Positions 41,918 through 50,452 of a DNA stretch of 50,549 nt are shown here, piece by piece. Within the stretch, counting starts at the first letter, position 1. Each line of letters starts with the position of its first letter. The DNA is taken from the NCBI RefSeq assembly GCF_030408035.1, contig NZ_JASDCF010000024.1, positions 1 through 50,549 on the forward strand, written 5' to 3'. Origin of the DNA: Psychrobacter sp. APC 3426 (GTDB lineage Bacteria; Pseudomonadota; Gammaproteobacteria; Pseudomonadales; Moraxellaceae). The translations under genes and the position numbers were made by a program. The notes below the pieces were generated by a model. It had not been told where the DNA came from. It saw only the letters and a program-made list of their open reading frames with translations, and ran no database searches.

Positions 41918-43600
41918 ATGAATCCAATGTTTGCATCTTTTAACGGATATCTTGGTGGGCCTATCGGTTCCATCATTGGTGCAATTTTAATATTTATTAT
42001 TGGCTGGTTAGTGGCACTTGGCATCGCAGCATTAGTACGCGGTGTATTGTCTAAAGTAAATCTAAATCAACGCATGAACTCTTCAACTGGTAAAACCTAC
42101 GATCTTGAGGGTATTATCTCTAAGATTGTTTTTTGGTTTATCTTTATCATCGCAATTTCTGGGGCTCTTAGCCAATTGAATTTAAACTCTATTTCGGCAC
42201 CATTCGCAAATATGGTCAACCAAGTATTGGCGTTTATTCCTAACCTAATCGGTGCTATCGCGCTGGGTGTTATTGGTTGGGTCGTGGCAACTGTTGCCCG
42301 CACAGCTATCAACGCAGCCTTATCTAAAACGTCTATGGATGAGCGTTTAAGTGCTCAAGCTGGCGTAAAACCCATGAGCAGCACGATTGCTGACATGGTT
42401 TATTGGTTCATCTTATTGGTTGTATTGACCATGGTATTGGGTCAATTAGAGCTTGATGGATTGTTTGCCCCATTAACGAATATGGTCGATAAAATCTTCA
42501 GCTTTATCCCTAACATTCTAATCGCTGGTGTAGTGTTCGTTGTAGGTTACATCATTGCCAAAGTAGTACGTGGCATTGTGACCAACCTTGTTTCTACTTT
42601 TAACGTACAAGAACTGGCGTCAAAAGCAGGTTTAAGTGAACAAAACAGCCTACCTAATATTGCTGGTTCATTGGCATTTTTGGTCGTAATTATCCCAACG
42701 ATTATCGCGGCATTAAATGCACTTAAAATCGAAGTAATCGCTCGTCCAGCAACGAACATGCTGAACAAAATTATGGAAGCATTGCCAAATATCTTTATGG
42801 CTGTGGCTATCCTAGTAGTGACCTTCTACGTGGTACGCATGGTTGCCAACATCATTAAAGGCTTGATTGAAAACACTCAAATCAATCAACTACCTGCCAA
42901 AGTTGGTTTACAAGAAACCATGGGCGATAAGAAAGTCTCTGACCTAGTTGGTTATGCGATTATCTTCTTTGCCATGTTGTTTGCCGCTATCGCAGCAGCT
43001 GATTTATTAGGTTTTGAGCCTATCTCAGCCATTATTACTATGTTCATCGCGTTTGGTGCGAATATCATCCTAGGCGCAATTATTCTATTTATTGGCTTTT
43101 GGTTGGCCAACATCATCGCTGGTGTCGTTGAGCGTTCTGAGCAAGGCTCACAATTCTTAGCCAACATCGTACGTGTATTGATCATGGGCTTAGTACTAGC
43201 CATGGGTCTAAAAGCGATGGGTATTGCTGACTCTATTGTTAACCTAGCATTTGGTCTAACCTTAGGTGCAGTAGCCGTTGCCTTTGCACTATCATTTGGT
43301 CTTGGTGGTCAAGAAGCAGCAGCACGTTTCCTACGCAAAATGCAGGATAAAATGGACAGAGAGCATAAAGAAGCCAAAGCAAAGTCTGCGCTTCAACCTA
43401 GCTCATCAACTCAAGACAAAGTTGCTGATTCAGTTCGTGACAACACGCCAGCTGCAAGCACGTCGACTAATGACTTGCGTACAGATGTCGTAGACACTAC
43501 TCGCGTTAACACGGATGACATCACCAATGATGCTATCAACAAAAACAACGATGACATACTACCTGGTAGCGGTCTTTATGACGACACCAATAATAAGTAA
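41918..43600 (+). CDS. Mechanosensitive channel-related membrane protein with TM-helix repeats (CmpX-like)
   Basis: A 560-residue inner-membrane protein. It contains at least four related units of ~90-100 residues (near 10-90, 90-190, 190-300, 310-460), each with a hydrophobic pair around F-x-P-N-I/L, as in LAFIPNLIGAIALGVIGWVV, FSFIPNILIAGVVFVVGYII and MEALPNIFMAVAILVVTFYV. This is the conserved TM-helix domain of MscS-related proteins. The final unit reads GLTLGAVAVAFALSFGLGGQ, like the pore-lining region of small-conductance channels. The C-terminal ~95 residues are charged and disordered. CmpX of Pseudomonas is the nearest named match I recall. The ATG is behind AAAGGAGG. Confidence 0.88.
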   Translation: MNPMFASFNGYLGGPIGSIIGAILIFIIGWLVALGIAALVRGVLSKVNLNQRMNSSTGKTYDLEGIISKIVFWFIFIIAISGALSQLNLNSISAPFANMVNQVLAFIPNLIGAIALGVIGWVVATVARTAINAALSKTSMDERLSAQAGVKPMSSTIADMVYWFILLVVLTMVLGQLELDGLFAPLTNMVDKIFSFIPNILIAGVVFVVGYIIAKVVRGIVTNLVSTFNVQELASKAGLSEQNSLPNIAGSLAFLVVIIPTIIAALNALKIEVIARPATNMLNKIMEALPNIFMAVAILVVTFYVVRMVANIIKGLIENTQINQLPAKVGLQETMGDKKVSDLVGYAIIFFAMLFAAIAAADLLGFEPISAIITMFIAFGANIILGAIILFIGFWLANIIAGVVERSEQGSQFLANIVRVLIMGLVLAMGLKAMGIADSIVNLAFGLTLGAVAVAFALSFGLGGQEAAARFLRKMQDKMDREHKEAKAKSALQPSSSTQDKVADSVRDNTPAASTSTNDLRTDVVDTTRVNTDDITNDAINKNNDDILPGSGLYDDTNNK

Positions 43601-43628
43601 GTATCAATGACTCGTTAATCTGAATTAG

Positions 43629-43657
43629 AAAAAAGACAGCTTAGGCTGTCTTTTTTT
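43629..43657 (+). terminator. Bidirectional terminator
   Basis: AAAAGACAGC (43631-43640), loop TTAG, GCTGTCTTTT (43645-43654). It lies between the CmpX-like gene and the converging 504-residue protein gene. Confidence 0.9.
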
Positions 43658-43681
43658 ATGCCACTATATAAAGCCTTCTAT

Positions 43682-45196
43682 TCAAGGTTTATTTTTTCGA
43701 GCAGGTATAGAAAGAGTCAGGTTTACTTGAGGCAGCGCAGCTGGCTGAGTACTATCACGAGATACCTTATTCGCTGTTCCGGTTTGTGTTTCTGAATCCG
43801 TTGAGTTTTCTGCCCTTGTTGAGGGCTTATTCATGGTCTGTTGCGCAGCCTGTTGCTGTTTAAGCTGCTGTATCTGTTTAGTCAGCTGTCGCTCACGTTG
43901 GGTCATCTGATTAACAGGTTGAATCCATAAATCGATATCGATAAAGGTATCATCATTTTCAGTAATAAACTCAATGCCTAATACGATAACATGGTGCAGC
44001 TCGACTATCGGGAGACGAGTCGCCACATCTTGCGCAATCTTTGCCAAGTTTGGCTGAATCACCTTTTTACTGTTCTGACCATCAACATCCTGTCCGTAGA
44101 ATATCAGCACATAATGGCGCCCCAAACTTTCGTAAGAATGTTGATGCACTACATAGCCGTCTTTTTGTAAGTCATGCCCCTGCTTTGGATGTCGATACAA
44201 TGTTCGCACCAATTCATGACGTGAGAATAAAGACTCATCTAGTAACTGCTGCTGCCAATAAGCAAGGTCTGTATCTGAAAGCCCATCATTATCAGCTTCC
44301 TGCAAGTTTTGATTAATTTTCAGCAGGTTGTCACGGTAGGCCTCTATCATTTGGCTACTTAGCTGCGACCATAGCGACGCTGCTTGCGCCATGTGCTGAT
44401 AATACATCTGGGCAGTTTTACTTTGATTCTTAGCAGCTAGGCTCATAGCAACCAGCGCTGAACAAGGCTCTGTCTGGATACTAGACTTGATGAGTGCATT
44501 GTCTACCGTGATAGCAGCCGTAAACAAAGATGAGCTTTTTAAGAAATCTTCCACCAGCTCTGTTTCTGATGTAAAGCTGGCGACGTGATTGTTAGCCGAA
44601 GACTGTAGTTGTTCTAGGTGATAATTTAAAAACCGCCATAGCTCACACGGTGTTTGTAAGGCTTCTAGTACTGTCTGCCAATCATGCCAGCTAAAAACTT
44701 GCAGTTGCTGTACGCTGTCAGTCATATCGACAACCAAGTCTTCCATGAAATAACGTGCGCCAAACGCGTGAGTGAGACGTTTTAATGACTCTATGGGCTG
44801 TTGTTGCGGAATATTTAGCTCAGCCTTACTTTTTCTGCTGCTATCAATAAACTGAATGTCAAAAGCCAGTACCTCATGGCTAACACTATTCTCACTTGTG
44901 TGTTGAGCAAGATAAGATTTGTGCCATGCCAATGCCGCCTTCAGCGTGACCATACGTGCTGCATCAATATCTTCTGAGCTGCTACCAGCGGGCAAATATA
45001 ACGTTAATTCTAAAAGCCGTAGTTGGCCTAGTGGTAGTTGGTAGTGACGTAGGCGAGCGCCGTATTGAGCATTGTATTTTTGCTCGATTGTCGACATGTT
45101 GCTCAAAACAACCTCTACAGCATCTGCGTGTAAATACCAGCTCAGCTCTTTCGCAAGAGCTGCCACCTCAGATATTGCAGTCGTCGAATCAGACAC
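43682..45196 (-). CDS. Uncharacterised 504-residue cytoplasmic protein
   Basis: I do not recognise this family. The 504-residue protein is soluble and predicted mostly helical in the first 300 residues, with Leu- and Gln-rich segments such as LRLLELTLYLPAGS, LEALQTPCELWRFLNYHLEQ and QMIEAYRDNLLKINQNLQ. A mixed alpha/beta part near 350-420 reads HYVLIFYGQDVDGQ and VELHHVIVLGIEFITENDDT. A Gln-rich coiled coil (LTKQIQQLKQQQAAQQ, ~440-455) and a disordered tail follow. Acidic runs include FIDIDLW. The ATG at 45196 opens the frame next to a nested inverted repeat at 45238-45282. It stands alone. The length and composition argue for a real gene. Confidence 0.8.
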   Translation of the reverse strand: MSDSTTAISEVAALAKELSWYLHADAVEVVLSNMSTIEQKYNAQYGARLRHYQLPLGQLRLLELTLYLPAGSSSEDIDAARMVTLKAALAWHKSYLAQHTSENSVSHEVLAFDIQFIDSSRKSKAELNIPQQQPIESLKRLTHAFGARYFMEDLVVDMTDSVQQLQVFSWHDWQTVLEALQTPCELWRFLNYHLEQLQSSANNHVASFTSETELVEDFLKSSSLFTAAITVDNALIKSSIQTEPCSALVAMSLAAKNQSKTAQMYYQHMAQAASLWSQLSSQMIEAYRDNLLKINQNLQEADNDGLSDTDLAYWQQQLLDESLFSRHELVRTLYRHPKQGHDLQKDGYVVHQHSYESLGRHYVLIFYGQDVDGQNSKKVIQPNLAKIAQDVATRLPIVELHHVIVLGIEFITENDDTFIDIDLWIQPVNQMTQRERQLTKQIQQLKQQQAAQQTMNKPSTRAENSTDSETQTGTANKVSRDSTQPAALPQVNLTLSIPARKNKP

Positions 45197-45500
45197 AGTT
45201 TCAACCTTTTATTATTAAATATATATGTTGTATGCTACGTTACTCCCTTTACCATGACATTATCATGGCTAGAATAGTAACGAACGAGATATCGGCAGAA
45301 AAAATAAGACACGTGAGCACTATCAGTCAAAAGCTCTATTAGTCACGGTCGCTTTCAAAGCGGTGAATTGTTATGATGATATTAAAGCATCATCGCTTAT
45401 GCAAAGATTTTTAGACTATAAACTGCGTACGCACATCACTATTTCGTACACACATCAAACTTATTTAATGACCGTCATATAATAACAAGGATTGAACAAT
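45197..45500. other. Divergent intergenic region with nested inverted repeats
   Basis: About 300 bases between two divergent genes. CGTTACT (45238-45244) pairs with AGTAACG (45276-45282), and inside it CCATGA (45252-45257) with TCATGG (45263-45268), so two stems could stack. This is the most structured part of the gap and lies 42-86 bases from the 504-residue protein start. No other feature was seen. Confidence 0.45.
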
Positions 45501-46169
45501 ATGAAGCGCTTTAAAGAGAAAACCGTCATCATAACTGGGGCAGATTCAGATATTGGTCGTGCCATCGCGCTTAAATTTGCCCAAGAAGGCGCTAATTGTA
45601 TCATTGTCGGTATTAACAACGATATTTTAGAGTATATCTACGAGGAACTCCCAGAAGACCATACGTGGATTAATACTGGTAACCACTTTACTGTCACGAG
45701 TGATATTAATGATCCAAGCCAAACAAAAAGATTGGTCGAACATGTCCTTGAGAAGTATAAGCATATTGACGTGATGATTAACATCGACACGGCTTTCGGT
45801 ATTCATCAGTCAGTCGTACCTGAATTGACCAAAACCAAAGGTAATATAGTCAACGTCTCAACACTGACAGAGATACCAGTGGATTGGACGGTAGAGACTT
45901 ACAGAGCCGAACAAAAAAAGTTAACGGATATCACCAAAAAACTGGCATTAGAAAACATACCAAATAATGTGCGTATTAACGCTGTCACTGCTGGGTTGGT
46001 AACCACTGATATCAGCTCAAACCCATTTGTTACGCACTCGCCATTAGCAAAAACAGCAACACCTTTGGACGTTGCCGCTGCAGTGCTGTTTTTGGCCAGC
46101 GATGATGCTGCGATCATCACCGGCATCAATCTACCTGTTGATGGTGGGGTCAGTACGTTTACTGAGTGA
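45501..46169 (+). CDS. Degenerate short-chain dehydrogenase/reductase fold protein
   Basis: A 222-residue SDR-fold protein. The Rossmann start VIITGADSDIGRAIALKF and the end AVTAGLVTTD, AAVLFLASDDAAIITGINLP and VDGGVS are clear. Catalytic signatures are altered: the TGxxxGxG loop has Asp17 in place of Gly, NNAG is NIDT (94-97), the Ser is at best shifted (VST, 120-121), and Tyr134 is followed at +4 by Gln138 rather than Lys. The helix with the catalytic Asn, about 30 residues before the Ser, appears deleted. Activity is therefore doubtful, though NAD(P) binding may remain. The ATG at 45501 behind AAGG is preferred to the TTG at 45492. Terminator at 46207-46243. Confidence 0.82.
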   Translation: MKRFKEKTVIITGADSDIGRAIALKFAQEGANCIIVGINNDILEYIYEELPEDHTWINTGNHFTVTSDINDPSQTKRLVEHVLEKYKHIDVMINIDTAFGIHQSVVPELTKTKGNIVNVSTLTEIPVDWTVETYRAEQKKLTDITKKLALENIPNNVRINAVTAGLVTTDISSNPFVTHSPLAKTATPLDVAAAVLFLASDDAAIITGINLPVDGGVSTFTE

Positions 46170-46206
46170 GCAAATTATTATTAATTTGACACCAATTTTT
46201 TCTATA

Positions 46207-46243
46207 GAAAAAAGCCTCTGATGCTAAAGATCAGAGGCTTTTT
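46207..46243 (+). terminator. Bidirectional terminator
   Basis: AAAAGCCTCTGA (46210-46221) pairs with TCAGAGGCTTTT (46231-46242) around a 9-base loop. It lies between the SDR and the acyltransferase genes. Confidence 0.88.
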
Positions 46244-46326
46244 AATGACTGAATTTTGGCGCATAGTCCTAAGGAATTACACATAGGAGCTTGCACAGAG
46301 GAACTTGGTTGTAAAGGCTAAAAGGC

Positions 46327-47061
46327 TTAATCAACTGAGTTATTAATATCCTGTAATGGCTGTGATAAACGTTCAGGATGTCTGGGTGTCACACCCTGAT
46401 ATTGGCTATATATTTTTGGCAAATCAGCATCAATGTCGCCACTAGGATAAACCAAAGACATAAAGCGTATCTCCTTGGTCTTATAGTCCATTGCGACTGG
46501 CAAAATCGGCACACCCGCGCCCACGGCCAAATAATAGAAGCCCGACTTCCATTTTTCGGTATATTGACGCGTCCCTTCTGGCGCCAATCCCAAAAATAAT
46601 GGTTCACCCGTTTTAAACTTATCGATACTCGCTTGTAGCACCGAGCCTTTATTGCCACGGTCAATAGGAATAACCCCTATCCAATTTAATAGCTGAGCAA
46701 ATAACGGCACTTTAAATAAAGTATGCTTACCCATGATGCTTATTTTTAAGTCCAAGGCAAATAAGCTTGGTATGGCATAAACCCCATCAACATTTGAAGT
46801 GTGAGGCAGTGCTAGAACCACAGCCTGTGGAATATTTGGAATCTCACCAACCGTACGCCAGCCCGCCGCCTTTAATAAAGCAGAAGCAATAAATGGCGCA
46901 GCTTTGTTACCACGCCTTGGAACCAAATCACCCAAATGCTTTTTGCTGAGTTTCGGTAAGATTTTAGCACCCGTAGGCTTAGAAGCAGTTGATTTAGAAC
47001 GATTAAATAGCTTTGATGTCATGACGGCACCATGTAATAAAAGATGCCTATATAATAACAT
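46327..47061 (-). CDS. 1-acyl-sn-glycerol-3-phosphate acyltransferase family protein
   Basis: A 244-residue membrane-associated PlsC-like acyltransferase. The catalytic HX4D motif is LPHTSNVDGVYAI (~92-104), the second block is MGKHTLFKVPLFAQLLNWIG with PIDRGNKGS, and the third is LGLAPEGTRQYTEKWKSGFY (EGTR), then PILPVAMDYK. It would transfer an acyl chain to lysophosphatidate or a related acceptor. An ATG 13 codons downstream (47022, MTSKLFNRSK) could be the true start, because neither start has a strong ribosome site. A perfect AT-rich palindrome at 47120-47139 lies in its upstream region. Confidence 0.85.
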   Translation of the reverse strand: MLLYRHLLLHGAVMTSKLFNRSKSTASKPTGAKILPKLSKKHLGDLVPRRGNKAAPFIASALLKAAGWRTVGEIPNIPQAVVLALPHTSNVDGVYAIPSLFALDLKISIMGKHTLFKVPLFAQLLNWIGVIPIDRGNKGSVLQASIDKFKTGEPLFLGLAPEGTRQYTEKWKSGFYYLAVGAGVPILPVAMDYKTKEIRFMSLVYPSGDIDADLPKIYSQYQGVTPRHPERLSQPLQDINNSVD

Positions 47062-47181
47062 TAAGCTTGTGCTACTTAGCTGAATTTTGCAGGATTTTAT
47101 TGCGTTATAGCTTACTTAATTATTTATATATATAAATAAAGTGTGTATCAGCGACCCCCATACTGACTGCCTCATGCCACT

Positions 47182-49068
47182 TTAAGGAATATCAGCTAAA
47201 TTTCCTTTATTCTCAAGCCATGTCTTACGGTCTGCTGCGCGCTTTTTAGCCAATAGCATATCCATCACACTGTTGGTCAGTATCATGTCATCCATGTCTA
47301 ACTGTACTAAACGGCGAGTATCACGATTCATGGTCGTTTCACGCAGTTGCTCAGCACTCATCTCTCCCAAGCCTTTAAAACGTGTGATTTGCGCTTTCTT
47401 GTTGCCTGGCACATTTGACAATATATGCTCAAGTTCAGGCTCATCGAGCGCATAATGCACCTCTTTACCCACATCGACACGGTACAAAGGTGGCATCGCC
47501 ACAAACAAGTGACCGGCATCAACCAAGGCTGGGAAATGCTTGACGAATAACGCACAAATTAGGGTCGCGATATGCAGACCATCGGAGTCCGCATCCGCTA
47601 AGATACAGACTTTGTCATAGCGCAGCTCGGACAAATCATCAGAAGCAGGATCAACCCCGATAGCGATAGCGATATCATGAATCTCTTGGCTCGATAAAAC
47701 CGTATCTGAAGATACTTCCCACGTATTTAAAATCTTACCACGCAATGGCAATATCGCCTGATAATGACGGTCACGCGCTTGCTTGGCACTACCACCTGCA
47801 GAGTCACCCTCTACTAAAAACAACTCTGCGCCATCACGCAAATCCCCACGACAATCCGCCAACTTACCCGGCAATGCAGGGCCTTGAGTAATTTTCTTAC
47901 GGGCAACTTTTTTCGCAGATTTTAATCGACGACCTGCTTTATTAATCGCCAGCTCGGCAATCTGGGTAGCCATATCGGCATGCTGATTTAGCCATAAGCT
48001 AAAGGCATCTTTTGCCAATGTCTGAACCGCCCCAGCTGCTTCACGACTCGATAAGCGCTCTTTGGTTTGACCTGAAAACTGTGGCTCAGAGAATTTTAGC
48101 GACAGGATATAGTTCACCCCGTCCCACACATCTTCTGCCGTTAGCTTGACGCTACGTGGTAGCAAATTATGAATATCACAAAACTCACGTAAGGCCTCTA
48201 AAATACCTGTGCGTAGGCCATTAACGTGCGTACCGCCTTGTGCAGTCGGAATAAGGTTTACGTAACTTTCTTGAACAGGGGTACCACCATCAGGCAGCCA
48301 AGACAGCGCAAAAGTAATACCGGCTCGTTCGCCCGCTTTAGCATCGTGGTTATAATAAAATGGTGCTTCAGGCAAAGTTTCAAGACCATCTAGCTGCTCG
48401 TTTAAATACTCAACAACACCATCAGCGAATTGCCAAACGACTTTTTCATTATTAATATCATCAACAAACTCAATCGTTAAACCAGCAGCTAACACTGCCT
48501 TGGCTTTTAGATTATGCTTAAGCTGTTTGACGTTAAATTTTGGCGTATCAAAAAAGCTGCCATCAGCCCAAAAGTGTACTTTGGTACCACGCTTACGCTT
48601 ATTTGAGCTGATTGCTTCGGTTAAAGGCGTAACTGCTGCACCATTCTCGAACGCCATCTCAAACTGCGCACTGTCACGCCATACCGTCACCTCTACTCGC
48701 GTGGATAGTGCATTGACCACAGAGATGCCCACACCGTGTAAGCCGCCTGAAACTTCATAGTTGGACGTCGAAAATTTACCACCAGCATGCAGACGGGTTA
48801 AAATCAGTTCGATACCTGTTTGACCAAATTCAGGATGAATATCAGTGGGCATACCACGACCATCATCTTCGACTGATAGCGATCCATCACTATGTAGTTG
48901 AACCTTGATAATCTTGGCATAACCAGCCAATGCTTCATCGACTGAGTTATCGATGACTTCTTGCGCCAAATGATTAGGGCGGGTGGTATCGGTATACATA
49001 CCTGGGCGACGACGTACGGGCTCAAGACCTTCTAAAACTTCTAACGATTGCGCATTATATTGACTCAC
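47182..49068 (-). CDS. parE: DNA topoisomerase IV subunit B
   Basis: A 628-residue ParE, the ATPase subunit of topoisomerase IV that decatenates chromosomes with ParC. GHKL motifs are EVIDNSVDEALAGY (~38-51), VEDDGRGMPTDIHPEF (~66-81) and GGLHGVGISVVNALS (~108-122). The TOPRIM part has LFLVEGDSAGGSAKQARDRH and CILADADSDGLHIATLICAL. The C-terminus has GLGEMSAEQLRETTMNRDTR and QLDMDDM. The length is close to E. coli's 630. Fluoroquinolone target region residues are present in the GDSAG loop. The YqiA-type esterase lies upstream on the same strand, as in many gammaproteobacteria. Confidence 0.98.
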   Translation of the reverse strand: MSQYNAQSLEVLEGLEPVRRRPGMYTDTTRPNHLAQEVIDNSVDEALAGYAKIIKVQLHSDGSLSVEDDGRGMPTDIHPEFGQTGIELILTRLHAGGKFSTSNYEVSGGLHGVGISVVNALSTRVEVTVWRDSAQFEMAFENGAAVTPLTEAISSNKRKRGTKVHFWADGSFFDTPKFNVKQLKHNLKAKAVLAAGLTIEFVDDINNEKVVWQFADGVVEYLNEQLDGLETLPEAPFYYNHDAKAGERAGITFALSWLPDGGTPVQESYVNLIPTAQGGTHVNGLRTGILEALREFCDIHNLLPRSVKLTAEDVWDGVNYILSLKFSEPQFSGQTKERLSSREAAGAVQTLAKDAFSLWLNQHADMATQIAELAINKAGRRLKSAKKVARKKITQGPALPGKLADCRGDLRDGAELFLVEGDSAGGSAKQARDRHYQAILPLRGKILNTWEVSSDTVLSSQEIHDIAIAIGVDPASDDLSELRYDKVCILADADSDGLHIATLICALFVKHFPALVDAGHLFVAMPPLYRVDVGKEVHYALDEPELEHILSNVPGNKKAQITRFKGLGEMSAEQLRETTMNRDTRRLVQLDMDDMILTNSVMDMLLAKKRAADRKTWLENKGNLADIP

Positions 49069-49233
49069 AAATGCATCCTTAACTGTTCATGTGCGATTAA
49101 TTCTATTACACCATTATAACGAAAAATAGCGACATTAACGGTAATAGTCAGTCGCTCACGTCAGATAATGTCGTCTATTTTAGGTTCTTGAGGTATCAGG
49201 TTCTATGTTAGGCGGGCTATATTTTATTTAAAA

Positions 49234-49905
49234 TTAAAGCAGCTGCCTTAACATATCAATTACCATTGGCAATTGCGCACCAAAGTCACTAAACCTATGG
49301 TCACCACCAACTTGCATAGTGACCGTCGCTCCCTTTTCTTTGTAAAACTGTTTAGAGAGTTCGGGATTTAGCAGCTCATCGCCATCTTTGATTAATACAG
49401 ACACTTTATCGGGGTAATTAATAGTCGTTAATTGGTGCGCTGCAAACCACTCTAAATCTGCATGAGTAATATCCCAACCACCTGCTGTTGAGTGAAGAAT
49501 CTGATCGGACAAGCCCTCTTCCTTCACATCAGTTCCCAAAGCCGAATCCTCAGAAAAGCGCTGTAATGTCACATGCGGCTGAGTACTAGGATTTAGTAGC
49601 AGCGCTGGACAACCTGTATAATTACTGATTAGAGTAGAGAAATAACCACCCAATGAGCTACCAACCAATATCGTATTTGACGATTTAAATTTTGCATATT
49701 CAGCATGATTACGATTGCTATTCAAATTTTCGATCAATGATGATATCTGATTGAAAACTTGATCAGGCGTTTTATTTAAATCAGGACGCAATACATTAAT
49801 ATCAGGATGATTTTGGCGGCAATAATCTTCTAGTAGTCTGCCTTTGGTAGAGTTAGCATCACTGTCTAACCCATGAATATAAATAACGTCCACGTATAAT
49901 CTCAC
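49234..49905 (-). CDS. YqiA/YcfP-family alpha/beta hydrolase (esterase)
   Basis: A 223-residue alpha/beta hydrolase of the YqiA/UPF0227 group. Features: VIYIHGLDSDANSTKGRLL near the start with an oxyanion HG, nucleophile Ser in LVGSSLGGYFST (~80-91), the acidic residue in VSVLIKDGDELLNPE (~168-182) and catalytic His in GGDHRFSDF (~201-209). The start is a GTG at 49905; a second in-frame GTG four codons later (VDVIYIHG) fits the ribosome site slightly better. It is upstream of parE on the same strand (165-base gap), a linkage seen in E. coli (yqiA-parE). Confidence 0.87.
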   Translation of the reverse strand: MRLYVDVIYIHGLDSDANSTKGRLLEDYCRQNHPDINVLRPDLNKTPDQVFNQISSLIENLNSNRNHAEYAKFKSSNTILVGSSLGGYFSTLISNYTGCPALLLNPSTQPHVTLQRFSEDSALGTDVKEEGLSDQILHSTAGGWDITHADLEWFAAHQLTTINYPDKVSVLIKDGDELLNPELSKQFYKEKGATVTMQVGGDHRFSDFGAQLPMVIDMLRQLL

Positions 49906-50092
49906 TTATTAATTTTGTTATGATTGCTATGAATGAGTAGTAAAAACTCAGCATAGCATTGCGTTAATAAAAACAGTAACAATAAAACCGCACATTATTA
50001 TTCACTATTTGCGACATAATAGTGTTTTACAGTGAGATTGGACAGGAAATTAGACAAGTTAAAGGAACAACGATAATAATGATGGAGCCGCC

Positions 50093-50353
50093 ATGAACCA
50101 GCAGTTTGAACTGTTCGAGATTGCCAATCCATGCATTGGTGTCTGTCACAGCAATAAAAAAGGCTATTGCTTTGGCTGCTTGCGTAGTCGACCTGAGCGG
50201 CAGCTCTGGCATGATATGACGACTGAACAGCGTCGTGAGGTACTACGGCTGGTTTCTGGACGTAGACAGCGTATTGAACAGATGAGGCAGCGCAAAGGCG
50301 AGCAATTGGGATTTAATTTTGAAGAAGTGGTTGAAACGGGTGAGTTGTTCTAA
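50093..50353 (+). CDS. DUF1289 (YdhL-like) putative Fe-S or zinc protein
   Basis: An 86-residue small protein of the DUF1289 family. The N-terminal cysteine cluster NPCIGVCHSNKKGYCFGCLRS gives the pattern C-x3-C-x7-C-x2-C, typical of this group and likely to bind a metal or Fe-S cluster. The middle (RPERQLWHDMTTEQRREVL) is the conserved E-x-x-x-W helix pair. The remainder is basic, then acidic. The function is unknown. It converges on the 5S rRNA gene at the window end, with the terminator at 50403-50440 between. Confidence 0.88.
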   Translation: MNQQFELFEIANPCIGVCHSNKKGYCFGCLRSRPERQLWHDMTTEQRREVLRLVSGRRQRIEQMRQRKGEQLGFNFEEVVETGELF

Positions 50354-50402
50354 AAGAATCTAACAATAAAGCTCACCACCAACACTTTACTCAACACAAA
50401 AG

Positions 50403-50440
50403 AAAACCCCCTTAGCGATTACGCCAAGGGGGTTTTACTT
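50403..50440 (-). terminator. Terminator of the rrn operon, also usable from the DUF1289 gene
   Basis: AAAACCCCCTT pairs with AAGGGGGTTTT around a GC-containing loop, with T-runs on both strands. Reading the minus strand, it lies just after the 5S gene. Confidence 0.85.
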
Positions 50441-50452
50441 TTAGAATAGAGA

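Noticed and set aside
47120..47139. Perfect 20-bp AT palindrome TTATTTATATATATAAATAA
   Set aside because: Low-complexity A/T sequence between genes makes such palindromes likely by chance; noted only as part of the acyltransferase upstream region.
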